Shown here: one piece after another, positions 54,457 through 63,370 of the stretch
Layout of the letters: the number at the start of each line of letters is the position of its first letter
Position numbering within the stretch: position 1 is the stretch's first letter
Assembly: GCA_022825825.1 (NCBI GenBank)
Contig: JAJDWA010000042.1
Location: forward strand, 1 to 64,000
Length of the DNA stretch: 64,000 nt
Origin: Candidatus Poribacteria bacterium
GTDB lineage: Bacteria; Poribacteria; WGA-4E; WGA-3G
Direction: 5' to 3'
Position numbers and translations under genes: made by a program
Notes under the pieces: model-generated
The model's database searches: none
What the model saw: only the letters and a program-made list of their open reading frames with translations
Told to the model about the DNA's origin: nothing

Positions 54457-54562
54457 TATGGCGGATCTTATAATTAATGAGACACTTTGCACCAGCACGG
54501 TTAGGAAACCGTGCCTACCGCGGGAGGGCGAAAGTGTGTATTTATTTCTAAGTGTTACTATA
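54457..54562. mobile_element. MITE-like element, copy D (106 bp), between xseA and xseB
   Basis: The left end begins TATGGCGGATC and reaches GAGACACTTTGC; the right end on the other strand begins TATAGTAACAC and reaches ACACACTTTCG. The core is GCACGGTTAGGAAACCGTGC, a palindrome of the dispersed family. Its right end includes the TAG stop codon of xseA (54558-54560). Confidence 0.65.
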
Positions 54563-55775
54563 AACATTCGTCAACCGTGCAAACGAGATTACCTTCTGAG
54601 AGTTGAACATCAAGCTGTTCCCCTACATGCACTTGTTGGTTTGATGTAACAACACCCCCTGAGGACGTCCTACAAATGCTATACCCTCGTTTTAAGGTCG
54701 CTAACGGACTAAGTCCATTTAATCGAGCGGCTAAGGACTGTAATTGATTACTTTCCACGTTCAACCTATCATTCATTGCTTTTTGATATGCCGCTTCAAG
54801 GCCATCAATAGACTGAGACAACTGATAGATAGTATCTTTTCGTTTAGATGGTGAAAGACCTAATTCCAACGCATCAAGTTCGTCATGTTGTGTTTCAAAT
54901 CTACGCAAAATAAGTCTGTTAAGACGTTCTCTAAATCCTTGTAATTGTGCTAAAAGCTCCTGTTGGTCAGGGACAAGATGCTCCACAGCAGCAGACGGTG
55001 TAGGGGATCGGTGGTCAGCAACCATATCAGATATGGTAAAATCTGTTTCATGACCAACTGCCGAAACGACTGGGATTTTGGAGTCGAAGATTGCGCGTGC
55101 GACAATTTCTTCATTAAATGCCCATAGGTCTTCCAGTGAACCGCCACCCCGTCCTACAATCAAAACATCTATGTCTATTCTGCTGTTTATAGCACGGACA
55201 GCATGGGCGATCTGTGCCGCAGCATATTCCCCTTGAACGAGTGTCGGATAGAGCAAGAGTTCGGCTAACGGGTATCGTTTTTGGAGTTGTTGCTGAATAT
55301 CTTGGATTGCTGCACCTGTTTCGGATGTGATCACCCCGATTTTCTTTGGAAACATGGGTAATGTTTTTTTGTGAGCAGCATCAAACAGCCCTTCATCTGA
55401 AAGTTTCTGTTTTAGTTCCTCAAAAGCCCGCTGTAGCGCGCCAATTCCAAGAGGTTCAATTGTATTTACAATTATCTGATATTCGCTACTTGCAGCATAG
55501 ATGTTAATTCGTCCCTGTACCAGAACTTCGTCCCCGTCACGCGGCACAAACTGTAATCGAGATGCATTACTCCGAAACGCAACGCTTTTGATGTTACTGT
55601 TCTCGTCTTTAAGCGTAAAATAGATATGCCCAGACGCGGGACGCCTCAGATTTGAAACTTGTCCCTTTACCCACACATTTTGAAGTTGTGGTTGCTGCTC
55701 GATTATGCGGGATAAAGTATTCGTTATTTGCGTAACACTGAAAATTGTCCGAGGCATCGGAAGTTCTAACTGCAT
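54558..55775 (-). CDS. xseA: Exodeoxyribonuclease VII large subunit
   Basis: The 405-residue protein has the N-terminal OB-fold (VWVKGQVSNLRRPASGHIYF, about residues 34-53), the catalytic ExoVII domain with IGVITSETGAAIQDI, IVGRGGGSLEDLWAFNEE and VSAVGHETDFTISDMVADHR, and a helical C-terminal region that binds XseB. It is the nuclease subunit that cuts single-stranded DNA to oligonucleotides. AAGGA lies eight bases before the ATG. The last codons (VDECL) and the TAG overlap the terminal repeat of MITE copy D, so the original end of the protein was probably replaced, though little seems lost. Confidence 0.95.
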   Translation of the reverse strand: MQLELPMPRTIFSVTQITNTLSRIIEQQPQLQNVWVKGQVSNLRRPASGHIYFTLKDENSNIKSVAFRSNASRLQFVPRDGDEVLVQGRINIYAASSEYQIIVNTIEPLGIGALQRAFEELKQKLSDEGLFDAAHKKTLPMFPKKIGVITSETGAAIQDIQQQLQKRYPLAELLLYPTLVQGEYAAAQIAHAVRAINSRIDIDVLIVGRGGGSLEDLWAFNEEIVARAIFDSKIPVVSAVGHETDFTISDMVADHRSPTPSAAVEHLVPDQQELLAQLQGFRERLNRLILRRFETQHDELDALELGLSPSKRKDTIYQLSQSIDGLEAAYQKAMNDRLNVESNQLQSLAARLNGLSPLATLKRGYSICRTSSGGVVTSNQQVHVGEQLDVQLSEGNLVCTVDECL

Positions 55776-55816
55776 TCAGGGTGTCCTTAAAACGAGTGTC
55801 TTATACTTAAAAGGTT

Positions 55817-56605
55817 TCAAACCTGATACTGAATTCTTTCAATACTGAGTGCTAACCCAGTTTCATCATCTAATTCAATCTCAACTGCATTTAACTTGAT
55901 ATTGTCTTTCGCTACGCCAAAACGTGAAGGCATCATTGTTAAAAAACTTTCAACTACCTTCTCTATCCTACTCCCAATAACCGAATCGTGTGGGCCTGTC
56001 ATGCCGACATCCGTAATATAAGCAGTGCCTTGTGGCAAAATGCGTTCATCTGCTGTTTGAACATGCGTGTGAGTGCCAACTACTGCCCCTACTTTACTAT
56101 CTGCATGCCATCCCATCGCTATCTTTTCTGAAGTCGCTTCAGCATGAAAATCCAGAATCACATAAGGTGTTTCGGCTTTCAGCTCGGGGAGTATTTCATC
56201 CAATGCATGAAATGGATTGGTGTATCTGTTCATGAATATCTGACCCGCGAGGTTAATTACACCGAGTTTGGAACGTCCATCAGCTGAAGAGACTATCGTA
56301 AAACCCCGTCCAGGCACTTCCGTAGGATAATTTGCTGGACGAATCAATTGTGGTGTTGTATCAACGAAGTCAAAGATTTCTTTCTGATCCCAAACATGGT
56401 TTCCCGTTGTAATGGCAGAAACACCTGCTGCTAATAACCCATCCACAACATCAAAAGTTAAACCCCTTCCCCCAGCGGCGTTTTCGCCATTAGCAATGAT
56501 AAAGTCATACAAATTTTCAGAAGTTTTGTTAAGCTTTCTCAAAAATTCGTTTACAGCTCTTCTCCCCGGATTTCCAACTATATCTCCAATAAACAGTATT
56601 TTCAT
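55817..56605 (-). CDS. ymdB: YmdB-family metallophosphoesterase
   Basis: The 262-residue protein matches the TIGR00282/YmdB family: GDIVGNPGRR with metal ligand Asp8, ANGENAAGG with Asn39/Glu41/Asn42, TTGNHVWDQKE with His70, DFHAEATSEK and GTHTHVQTADE. These supply the two-metal site. In Bacillus the family hydrolyses 2',3'-cyclic nucleotides and alters RNA turnover and biofilm formation; the role here is by family only. It lies 41 bases upstream of xseA on the same strand. A promoter probably lies in the AT-rich 157-bp gap between 56606 and 56762, but no clear -35/-10 pair stands out. Confidence 0.9.
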   Translation of the reverse strand: MKILFIGDIVGNPGRRAVNEFLRKLNKTSENLYDFIIANGENAAGGRGLTFDVVDGLLAAGVSAITTGNHVWDQKEIFDFVDTTPQLIRPANYPTEVPGRGFTIVSSADGRSKLGVINLAGQIFMNRYTNPFHALDEILPELKAETPYVILDFHAEATSEKIAMGWHADSKVGAVVGTHTHVQTADERILPQGTAYITDVGMTGPHDSVIGSRIEKVVESFLTMMPSRFGVAKDNIKLNAVEIELDDETGLALSIERIQYQV

Positions 56606-56762
56606 TTTTCTTTATCACATTTCTCGTAATCTCTTACGGTTTGTTCCTGCTTTCTTTATTGTAGCGGAATTTTTATTTTTTTCCTATACGTTGTATCGGT
56701 TTTGTCTGATTATTAATTTTTGTTAAATGTGTTTTAGTACCCTGTGTGAAACCGAATAGGTA

Positions 56763-57284
56763 TTATACGGCTTCTAACGCCGCAAGTGTAAAAACTGATG
56801 CGAATGAACATCCGATCGCATTGATTTTTTCCTCTCCGCCCGCTTGCCTGTCTATAGCTGCCACAACATGTTCCACTGTGTGTCCCTCTGCCCGAATCTG
56901 TTCTATGGAAGTACAAACCTGCCCCGCAGTTGTGATAACATCTTCTATTACAACAAGTGTGCTTTTTTCTTCGACGCCTCCCTCTATGAGATTGCAGGTG
57001 CCATAAGTTTTCGCCTCTTTACGCACATAAAAACAGGGAATTCCTGTCTGTAAAGAAATTGCAGTAGCGAGCGGAACCCCCCCTAATTCTAATCCTGCCA
57101 AGCCGTCACATTCTGCGGGTAGCATTTTAGCCATCTCTTTAGCGATTGCAGTAAGAAGGTTTGGATTACTTTCAAACCGATATTTATCCCAGTAAAAGTT
57201 ACTGATATTCCCAGAGCGGAGTGTAAATTCACCTGTAAGATATGAAACAGCACGAATCTGCTTTGCTAATTCAGTTTTTGTCAT
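56763..57284 (-). CDS. pyrE: Orotate phosphoribosyltransferase
   Basis: The 173-residue protein has the PRPP-binding signature VVIEDVITTAGQV (about 111-123), LELGGVPLATAIS and the FTLRSGNISNFYWDKYRF orotate site near the start. It converts orotate and PRPP to orotidine monophosphate in pyrimidine synthesis. Length is short but normal for the bacterial type. The ATG at 57284 has GGAG seven bases upstream; the frame extends to 57356, but that would overlap selD. It follows selD after 25 bases on the same strand and may be co-transcribed with it, an association without an obvious functional link. Confidence 0.93.
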   Translation of the reverse strand: MTKTELAKQIRAVSYLTGEFTLRSGNISNFYWDKYRFESNPNLLTAIAKEMAKMLPAECDGLAGLELGGVPLATAISLQTGIPCFYVRKEAKTYGTCNLIEGGVEEKSTLVVIEDVITTAGQVCTSIEQIRAEGHTVEHVVAAIDRQAGGEEKINAIGCSFASVFTLAALEAV

Positions 57285-57309
57285 GTCCTTTCTCCATTTG
57301 AGAAGTAGT

Positions 57310-58356
57310 CTAATGCACCTCAATGTGTGCTGCATCTTCTGAGACGACTTCGCCAATTACAGCAGCTTCCGGGCAATCAGCAGCGTGAAGTTCTTGGACA
57401 GCTGCATCCGCATTTTCTGCTGGCAGTGCAAATAACAGTCCGCCAGACGTCTCTGCTTCCATCAGTATATGGTGCATCTCCTCTGAAACTGATGAGCTGA
57501 ACGAGACCTTATCCGAAAGGAACTTCGTATTTGCAAGATATGCCTGCGTGTAAGTTTTCTTTGCAACGAGTGAGGGGGCATCTTCAAAATACGGAACGGT
57601 ACTGCTATCTATTTTCAGACGCACACCGTTTCCTGCTGCCATCTCCGAAGCATGTCCCAACAATCCGTAACCTGTCACATCTGTGCAGGCAGACACATCA
57701 TATTTTAACATAACCGTAGATGCAGAAGCATTCAGTCGGGTCATAGATTCAACCAATTGTGGTAGGACTTCATCACTGATTTTGTTGAATTTCAATCCCG
57801 TTGTGAGAATGCCGATACCGAGATTTTTCGTTAAAATCAGGACATCACCGGGACGCGCGCCGTAGTTTTTGACAAACTTCTCAGGATGCACAATACCGGT
57901 TACAGCAAGTCCATACATCAGTTCAGGGGAATCAACCGTATGTCCACCGAGAAGTGCTGCGCCTGCTTCAGCAGCCTTTTCAGCACCACCTCTCACAATA
58001 TCACCGAGAATGGAAAGATCAAGGTCATCCCTGGGCCAACAGGTGATATTCAACGCAGTTTTCGGTGTGCCGCCCATGCTATACACATCGCTCAGTGAAT
58101 TTGTGGCTGCAATCGCGCCGAATGTATAAGGATCGTCCACAATAGGAGTGAAATAGTCTACCGTATTCACAAGGGCAAGTTCATCTGAAATACGGTATAT
58201 CCCTGCGTCATCAGAAGTTTCTGTGCCAACAAGCAGATTCGGATCAGTAGATTTAGGCAGGTTTTCTAAAATGTGTGAAAGCTCGCCCGGAGCCAGTTTT
58301 GATGCTCATCCAGCACATTTGACAGTTGCAGTAAGACGGATTTTTTTGTTTGTCAT
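57310..58356 (-). CDS. selD: Selenide, water dikinase with selenocysteine encoded by in-frame UGA
   Basis: The frame from ATG 58356 reads MTNKKIRLTATVKCAG, a TGA at codon 17 (58306-58308), then ASKLAPGELSHILENLP and on into the standard SelD core (TVDYFTPIVDDPYTFGAIAA, NSLSDVYSMGG). Codon 17 aligns with the active-site Cys/Sec of SelD (GAGCGCK in E. coli), so UGA is read as selenocysteine, giving 348 residues. A conventional gene call would start wrongly at 58170 and lose the active site. The enzyme makes selenophosphate from selenide and ATP for Sec synthesis. No clear ribosome binding site precedes the ATG. A possible SECIS hairpin follows the UGA at 58278-58300. Confidence 0.92.
58278..58300 (-). 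promoter_or_regulatory. Possible bacterial SECIS hairpin in selD mRNA
   Basis: Starting five bases after the UGA, the mRNA reads AAAACUGGCUC, loop CGGGC, GAGCUUU. GGCUC pairs with GAGCU, and AA/UU can extend it past a CU bulge. The position and small loop with G residues fit bacterial SECIS elements, which bind SelB. Folding was judged by eye only. Confidence 0.45.
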
Positions 58357-58489
58357 AATTTTGAGGTGTCCAATTGAGCAGGTCTAATTGGTTAAAGTAA
58401 TTTTAAAATATCTGAATTATGTTAATACGGTAAAAGTTAGAAATCGTAAGCGCTTCAAGGAGGTTATTTCATGCTGATTGAAGTTGGTT

Positions 58490-59389
58490 TTACGACTCAA
58501 GCTCCGCAACAACAGATTTTACATACGCAACACTTCGCCCATCTTGATGGAACTGGTCACCGTAACGGATACCTTCAATCGCAAGATGGCCATCATAGTT
58601 CACATCTAACAACGCAGCGATTGCGAAACGATAGTCAATTTCCCCATCTGGAAGTGGAACCTGGACGTAGATAGCAGTCTCTAAATCTGGTATATGCACA
58701 CGATAGAGACTCTTGCAATGCCAATAGTTGACATGCGGTGCAAGCGCGACGATGGCGTCTTCACACGATTCCTCTGGGATATCGTAAGTCCAATAGATGT
58801 TACCTAAATCCGGATTGATGCCAACATTCGGGGCGTCAATTAACGCAAGTAGATGTAATGCTGACCAGCTGTTGTCCACAATTGAATTTTGATGCACCTC
58901 AATGGAGATAGAAACATTCTGATCCGCAGCTACAGAAGCTACCTCAGAGACTGCAGCTGCTGTCCGTTCATAATCTATTGTGCTTGCTTGGCGGCTTGAG
59001 CCTTGCGAAACAGATTCACCACGATATGTGCCTTTGCCGTTTGGATCACGTGGCGGCGTTGTGACTGTGGAATTCACAACGTTCGCACCTATTTTTGCAG
59101 CAAAATTAACAGCATTTATCATAGCTTGTTTATTCCCAGCAGCAACGCGCGGATGTGCAGCACCGCCTCCACCCTGGACTGCTACGCACGGCATGCCTGC
59201 ATCTTCAAGTTGTGTGCGGAGTGTCCCAATTTCAGCATCTGGCAAATTCATCGTTGGGAGTTCAATACCTTCAAATCCGATATCTTTCGCCTTTTGTAGA
59301 AACTGCTGTCTATTTTCCACATCGGAGGGAAGTCCACCTCCATCATAAGGATAAGATACACACCGCCGAAAAGCATACGCAATCTTCAT
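58490..59389 (-). CDS. Sugar phosphate isomerase/epimerase-like TIM-barrel protein
   Basis: The 299-residue protein fits the AP_endonuc_2/xylose isomerase-like family: MKIAYAFRRCVSYPYDGGG opening, GFEGIELPTMNLPD, AAKIGANVVNSTVTTPP, SISIEVHQNSIVDN with a metal-ligand Glu, and NPDLGNIYWTYD. Members isomerise or dehydrate sugars and inositol derivatives. The substrate is not readable. GGGAG lies five bases before the ATG at 59389, which decides the start over 59404. The stop of the HD-domain gene is one base upstream, so they are translated together. It ends about 130 bases from selD. Confidence 0.8.
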   Translation of the reverse strand: MKIAYAFRRCVSYPYDGGGLPSDVENRQQFLQKAKDIGFEGIELPTMNLPDAEIGTLRTQLEDAGMPCVAVQGGGGAAHPRVAAGNKQAMINAVNFAAKIGANVVNSTVTTPPRDPNGKGTYRGESVSQGSSRQASTIDYERTAAAVSEVASVAADQNVSISIEVHQNSIVDNSWSALHLLALIDAPNVGINPDLGNIYWTYDIPEESCEDAIVALAPHVNYWHCKSLYRVHIPDLETAIYVQVPLPDGEIDYRFAIAALLDVNYDGHLAIEGIRYGDQFHQDGRSVAYVKSVVAELES

Positions 59390-59390
59390 G

Positions 59391-59996
59391 TTATCTCCCT
59401 TCAAAAAGACACATCACAGCCTGTCGTAGTTGTTGAAATAAAATCTCGAATTGTTTCTGATCAGTCCCGTCACACGAACCTTTTTTATTTTGTTCTATAT
59501 GTATGCGCAAACTTTCTAAAATGCTTTGGTAGTACCACGCCTGCGCCTCTAACCCACCGTGGAAACGTTCCCATACCGCATCACCGATGTCATCGTATTC
59601 CGAAATCACAGTCCGTAGATTGTGAAGTTTGTCAGCACAAGTTACGAGACAAACCTCTGTTCCTGCGATCTTTAATGCTTCAATCCGTTCAGTCTTACGT
59701 TCTCGCCACTTTAAAGATTTATTTTCAGAACAACCGTCGACAATGTCAGCGACAGATTCGCCAAAGTTTTTTCGGATACAGTCTAACGTCAGGTCGGTGT
59801 CCTCAACCGTATCGTGCAGAATTCCTGCTATCACAACGGTTTCTGAACACCCTGCGTCCATTAACATTAGCCCCACTGCATACGGATGCGTAATATACGG
59901 CGTGTTAGTGCCTTTCCGAAATTGTCCGTTGTGTGCTTGTGCGGCGAGTTCTATCGCTTCTTCAATACGGTTTTTCCGCGTACCATCTTCCGCCAT
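59391..59996 (-). CDS. HD-domain phosphohydrolase (SpoT/Mesh1-like)
   Basis: The 201-residue protein has the HD_4 pattern of (p)ppGpp hydrolases: AQAHNGQFRKGTNTPYITHP with metal ligand His37, AGILHDTVEDTDLT with His61-Asp62 and the catalytic Glu65-Asp66, and CADKLHNLR with a later Asp. The RelA synthetase, TGS and ACT regions are absent, so it is a small alarmone synthetase-type counterpart (hydrolase only) or a related nucleotide phosphohydrolase. It acts in the cytosol. It is co-transcribed with the sugar isomerase-like gene; the ATG at 59996 has AGGAC four bases upstream. Confidence 0.85.
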   Translation of the reverse strand: MAEDGTRKNRIEEAIELAAQAHNGQFRKGTNTPYITHPYAVGLMLMDAGCSETVVIAGILHDTVEDTDLTLDCIRKNFGESVADIVDGCSENKSLKWRERKTERIEALKIAGTEVCLVTCADKLHNLRTVISEYDDIGDAVWERFHGGLEAQAWYYQSILESLRIHIEQNKKGSCDGTDQKQFEILFQQLRQAVMCLFEGR

Positions 59997-60194
59997 GCGT
60001 CCTATCGCTACTCAATTCGCGCCTATCAATGTTAGTTTGCCAAAGTCTATTAGAAATTTCAAGATTAAAACAGTGTTAAATGATACACTATTTTTACGCT
60101 TTTCGTCAAGATGTTTTTAAAAAGCTCCAGAGTTGGCATTATAGAATATCCAAAATAATTTTCAGAACACAATGACATTTATAGGAGAAACATT

Positions 60195-61649
60195 ATGGCT
60201 ACGATTGCTATTGGTGGGATCATGCACGAATCTAATACATTTAGTAATACACCTACCAATTTTGAGGCATTTTCTCACACTATTGGAGATGATCTGTTTT
60301 CGGTATGGAAAGAGACACATCATGAAATGGGTGGGTTTATTCAAGGTGCAGAAGACTATAACTATACGACACATCCTACCGTGATGGCAACTGCCACACC
60401 TGCTGGTCCTGTAACTAATGATGCTTTTGATAAACTTACTGATATGCTTGTCCAGCAACTCAAAGCAGTGCCGAAACTGGATGGATTACTGCTTGCCCTG
60501 CACGGCGCGATGGTGGTAGAGAGTTATCCTGATGGCGATGGCGAAGTGTTACGAAGACTACGAGAAATTTTCGGAGAATCTTTGCCGATTGTTGTTACAC
60601 TTGACCATCATGCAAATGTTTCTCAGCAGATGGTAGAGAAATCAACAGCTCTCGTGATTTACAAAACGAATCCACACATTGACCAACGGCAGCGCGGGTT
60701 ACAAGCAGCAGAATTGATGATGCGTATCCTCAGAGAAAATGTCACCCCGACCCAAGCACTTACTAAACCGCCTATGATTCTCAATATCCTATATCAGAAT
60801 ACAAGTGCCCAACCGATGTGTACCATTATAAAAGAAGCCGAACAATTAGAACGTGATGCTAACATTCTTGTGGCAAATGTAGCGGCGGGCTACCCTTATG
60901 CTGATGTGCCCGAGGTAGGTCCATCCTTCGTTGTTGTAACAGATAATAATCCACAACTTGCACAAACAGAGGCAAATCGACTATCAAATATGTTGTGGAA
61001 TGTCCATGACCAATTAACACTGAATCTGCCGTATGCGGCAGACGCTGTGCGGCAAGCAATTACAAGTGACCAACATCCTATAATTCTTGTTGAAATGGGT
61101 GATAACATTGGCGGCGGTTCACCTGGAGATAGCACTTTTATTCTGGCGGAGTTGTTACGGCAAAAGGCATCAGGTTTTGTTGCTGTTCTCTGTGATCCGG
61201 AGAGTGTACAAACCTGTGTTCAAGTGGGTGTCGGCAATCAAGTTTCCTTACAGGTCGGTGGGAAAGCTGATAAACAACATGGAGAGTCTGTCTCAATTCA
61301 CGGCAAAGTCCACTTAATTCACGATGGACATTTTATTGAGACGGAACCGCGCCACGGTGGACAAAAATATCACAATCAGGGATTAACAGCTGTGGTTGCT
61401 GTCCGAGACTCGTTAGTTGTGTTGACAAGCAATCGTCAAACGCCTTTTAGTCTGCAGCAGTTGCTGAGTCTCGGTATCGATCCGAAGGCGATGCGGATGA
61501 TTGTTGTGAAAGCTGCAATCGCATATCGCGCTGCCTATGAACCTATTGCTGGGGAGATTATTGAGGTGGATACACCGGGATTGACGGCGGTGAATCCGCA
61601 GCATTTTTCGTATCGGCATGTTAGGCGGCCGTTGTTTCCGTTAGATTAA
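60195..61649 (+). CDS. M81-family metallopeptidase (MlrC-like)
   Basis: The 484-residue protein has the MlrC layout: IGGIMHESNTFS at residues 6-17, LLALHGAMVVESYPDGDGEVL, VTLDHHANVS, YKTNPHIDQRQRG, and the conserved GDNIGGGSPGDSTF glycine-rich stretch. These supply metal ligands (Asp, His). The family is named for microcystin degradation, but most members act on other small peptides or amides. There is no signal peptide, so it is cytosolic. GGAG lies seven bases before the ATG. It stands alone, divergent from the HD-domain gene, with 198 bases between their starts. Confidence 0.88.
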   Translation: MATIAIGGIMHESNTFSNTPTNFEAFSHTIGDDLFSVWKETHHEMGGFIQGAEDYNYTTHPTVMATATPAGPVTNDAFDKLTDMLVQQLKAVPKLDGLLLALHGAMVVESYPDGDGEVLRRLREIFGESLPIVVTLDHHANVSQQMVEKSTALVIYKTNPHIDQRQRGLQAAELMMRILRENVTPTQALTKPPMILNILYQNTSAQPMCTIIKEAEQLERDANILVANVAAGYPYADVPEVGPSFVVVTDNNPQLAQTEANRLSNMLWNVHDQLTLNLPYAADAVRQAITSDQHPIILVEMGDNIGGGSPGDSTFILAELLRQKASGFVAVLCDPESVQTCVQVGVGNQVSLQVGGKADKQHGESVSIHGKVHLIHDGHFIETEPRHGGQKYHNQGLTAVVAVRDSLVVLTSNRQTPFSLQQLLSLGIDPKAMRMIVVKAAIAYRAAYEPIAGEIIEVDTPGLTAVNPQHFSYRHVRRPLFPLD

Positions 61650-61672
61650 AATATTCATCTCAAACACACTTC

Positions 61673-61701
61673 TTGACAATCTCATATCGTTATGGTATGC
61701 T
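61673..61701 (+). promoter_or_regulatory. Sigma70-type promoter for the AAA-nuclease/HNH-WYL unit
   Basis: A perfect TTGACA (61673-61678) is followed after 17 bases by TATGCT (61696-61701). Transcription would start near 61708, about 30 bases upstream of the ATG at 61737, which has GAGGA seven bases before it. Confidence 0.65.
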
Positions 61702-61736
61702 TACCTGTATGAGATACTACAGATGAGGAAAAGCAA

Positions 61737-63356
61737 ATGAGACGTTTTGGCACACAAGGCCCCGTTCATCCAGAGAAGCACTATGTTGTCAGTCGTTCTG
61801 CGGAACTTGATGATTTCATTGACCGCGTCAAAGACGGACGGTATATCGTTATATTCGCACCACGACAGACAGGCAAGACTACCTTTTTTCGCAATGCACT
61901 TGATGAAATAGCAGACAACGATCCAACTTATTTCCCAATTTCATTGAATTTTGAAGTCTTTGTAGGATCCACTTTATCTTCATTCTATGAGAATTTGTAT
62001 AAAGACATAATTGAAGAAGTTATAAAAACATTTCAGAAAAGAGAACACCAATCCTTTGATGCCCTTCATCAATTCTTGAATAACAATGAAATAACTGATC
62101 ATCTCTCACTCCAAAGATTTTTTGGTGAATTTGAGCGTATTTTAAAAGTTGAATATAATGTTCACCGTGTTATCCTAATCATAGACGAATTTGATGGTAT
62201 CCCACAAGAAGCATTACCAGGATTTCTTCATTCACTTCGTCGTATCTATGTTTCAAATCCAACACAAAAATGTCCTTACAGTGTCGGAATTGTCGGTGTA
62301 AAAAGTATCGCACAACTCAACTATGACAGATCCATCTCCCCATTCAATATCCAAGATGAATTCAACCTCCCAAACTTCACATGTGAACAGGTGCATGAAC
62401 TCCTGCAACAGTATACAGAAGAAGTTGGACAACACTTTGAAAATGATGTAATAGAATCTATTCATATACAGACCTCAGGCCAGCCATTTCTTGTCAACCG
62501 ACTGGCACAAATACTAACGGATGAAATGGACATTCCAAAGACCAAAACAATTACGAAGACACATTTCATAAAAGCACATAATCACCTCATTCATGAGCGA
62601 AATACTAATATCGACCATCTAACAACAAACATCCGTAGAAATCGACGTTTTGAAAGAATTTTGATGAGAATAACAGCCTATGATGATGGTTTGCCATTCA
62701 ACCTGCGTGATGACCAAATCAGTGAACTCGCCACTTTTGGTGTTATTAAGCAGGGAGAGGATGGCATGTGTGAAGTTGCTAATCCCGTATACTTCTATTG
62801 TATTATTCAAACATTCAAACCGACAATAAATGGATTAGAGGAAAACTATCTCCCAGAAGACACAAGCGACGGATTTCTCGATTATCTTTCTAAGACTGGT
62901 CATATTGATATGAACGCATTACTTGATAACTTCAGAGATTTCATCGCTCGTTCTGGGTTTAACATATTACAGGTACCTGACACCCCCCAGGAATCTGTTG
63001 GGCGACATCTACTTCTTGCCTATCTTGAGCAGTTTGTTTTGTTAGTGGGTGGATTTATGCACATTGAAGTGCAAACTGGACGTGGAAGGATAGACCTACT
63101 CATCACGCATAATCAACGAAAATATATCGTTGAAACAAAAGTGTGGAGAGGCGAAGTCAGTTATCAGAAAGGGTTGAACCAACTTGCATCATATCTCAAG
63201 TCCGAAGGGGCATCAGAGGGATATTATGTTGTCTTTGACCACCGCACAAATCCAGAACCACGCACTGAAAACCATGAAATTGATGGCTATAATATACGAA
63301 GTTATGTCATACCAGTTCTGCAGAAGCGTCCCTCAGCAGAAAGTTTTAACGATTAA
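61737..63356 (+). CDS. AAA ATPase fused to a C-terminal PD-(D/E)XK nuclease domain
   Basis: The 539-residue protein has an N-terminal P-loop ATPase of the AAA_14/AAA-like group: Walker A APRQTGKTT at 41-49 and Walker B VILIIDEFD at 145-153, with a winged-helix-like region after about 270. The C-terminus holds a PD-(D/E)XK pattern: Asp453 in GRGRIDLLI, 12 residues, then E466-T-K468, and QKGLNQLASYL. ATPase-nuclease proteins of this type are often found in defence or mobile loci, but this family is poorly studied. It has its own promoter and lies 14 bases from the next gene, so they probably form a unit. No methylase or integrase is adjacent. Confidence 0.75.
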   Translation: MRRFGTQGPVHPEKHYVVSRSAELDDFIDRVKDGRYIVIFAPRQTGKTTFFRNALDEIADNDPTYFPISLNFEVFVGSTLSSFYENLYKDIIEEVIKTFQKREHQSFDALHQFLNNNEITDHLSLQRFFGEFERILKVEYNVHRVILIIDEFDGIPQEALPGFLHSLRRIYVSNPTQKCPYSVGIVGVKSIAQLNYDRSISPFNIQDEFNLPNFTCEQVHELLQQYTEEVGQHFENDVIESIHIQTSGQPFLVNRLAQILTDEMDIPKTKTITKTHFIKAHNHLIHERNTNIDHLTTNIRRNRRFERILMRITAYDDGLPFNLRDDQISELATFGVIKQGEDGMCEVANPVYFYCIIQTFKPTINGLEENYLPEDTSDGFLDYLSKTGHIDMNALLDNFRDFIARSGFNILQVPDTPQESVGRHLLLAYLEQFVLLVGGFMHIEVQTGRGRIDLLITHNQRKYIVETKVWRGEVSYQKGLNQLASYLKSEGASEGYYVVFDHRTNPEPRTENHEIDGYNIRSYVIPVLQKRPSAESFND

Positions 63357-63370
63357 AATGAGAGTTGAAA

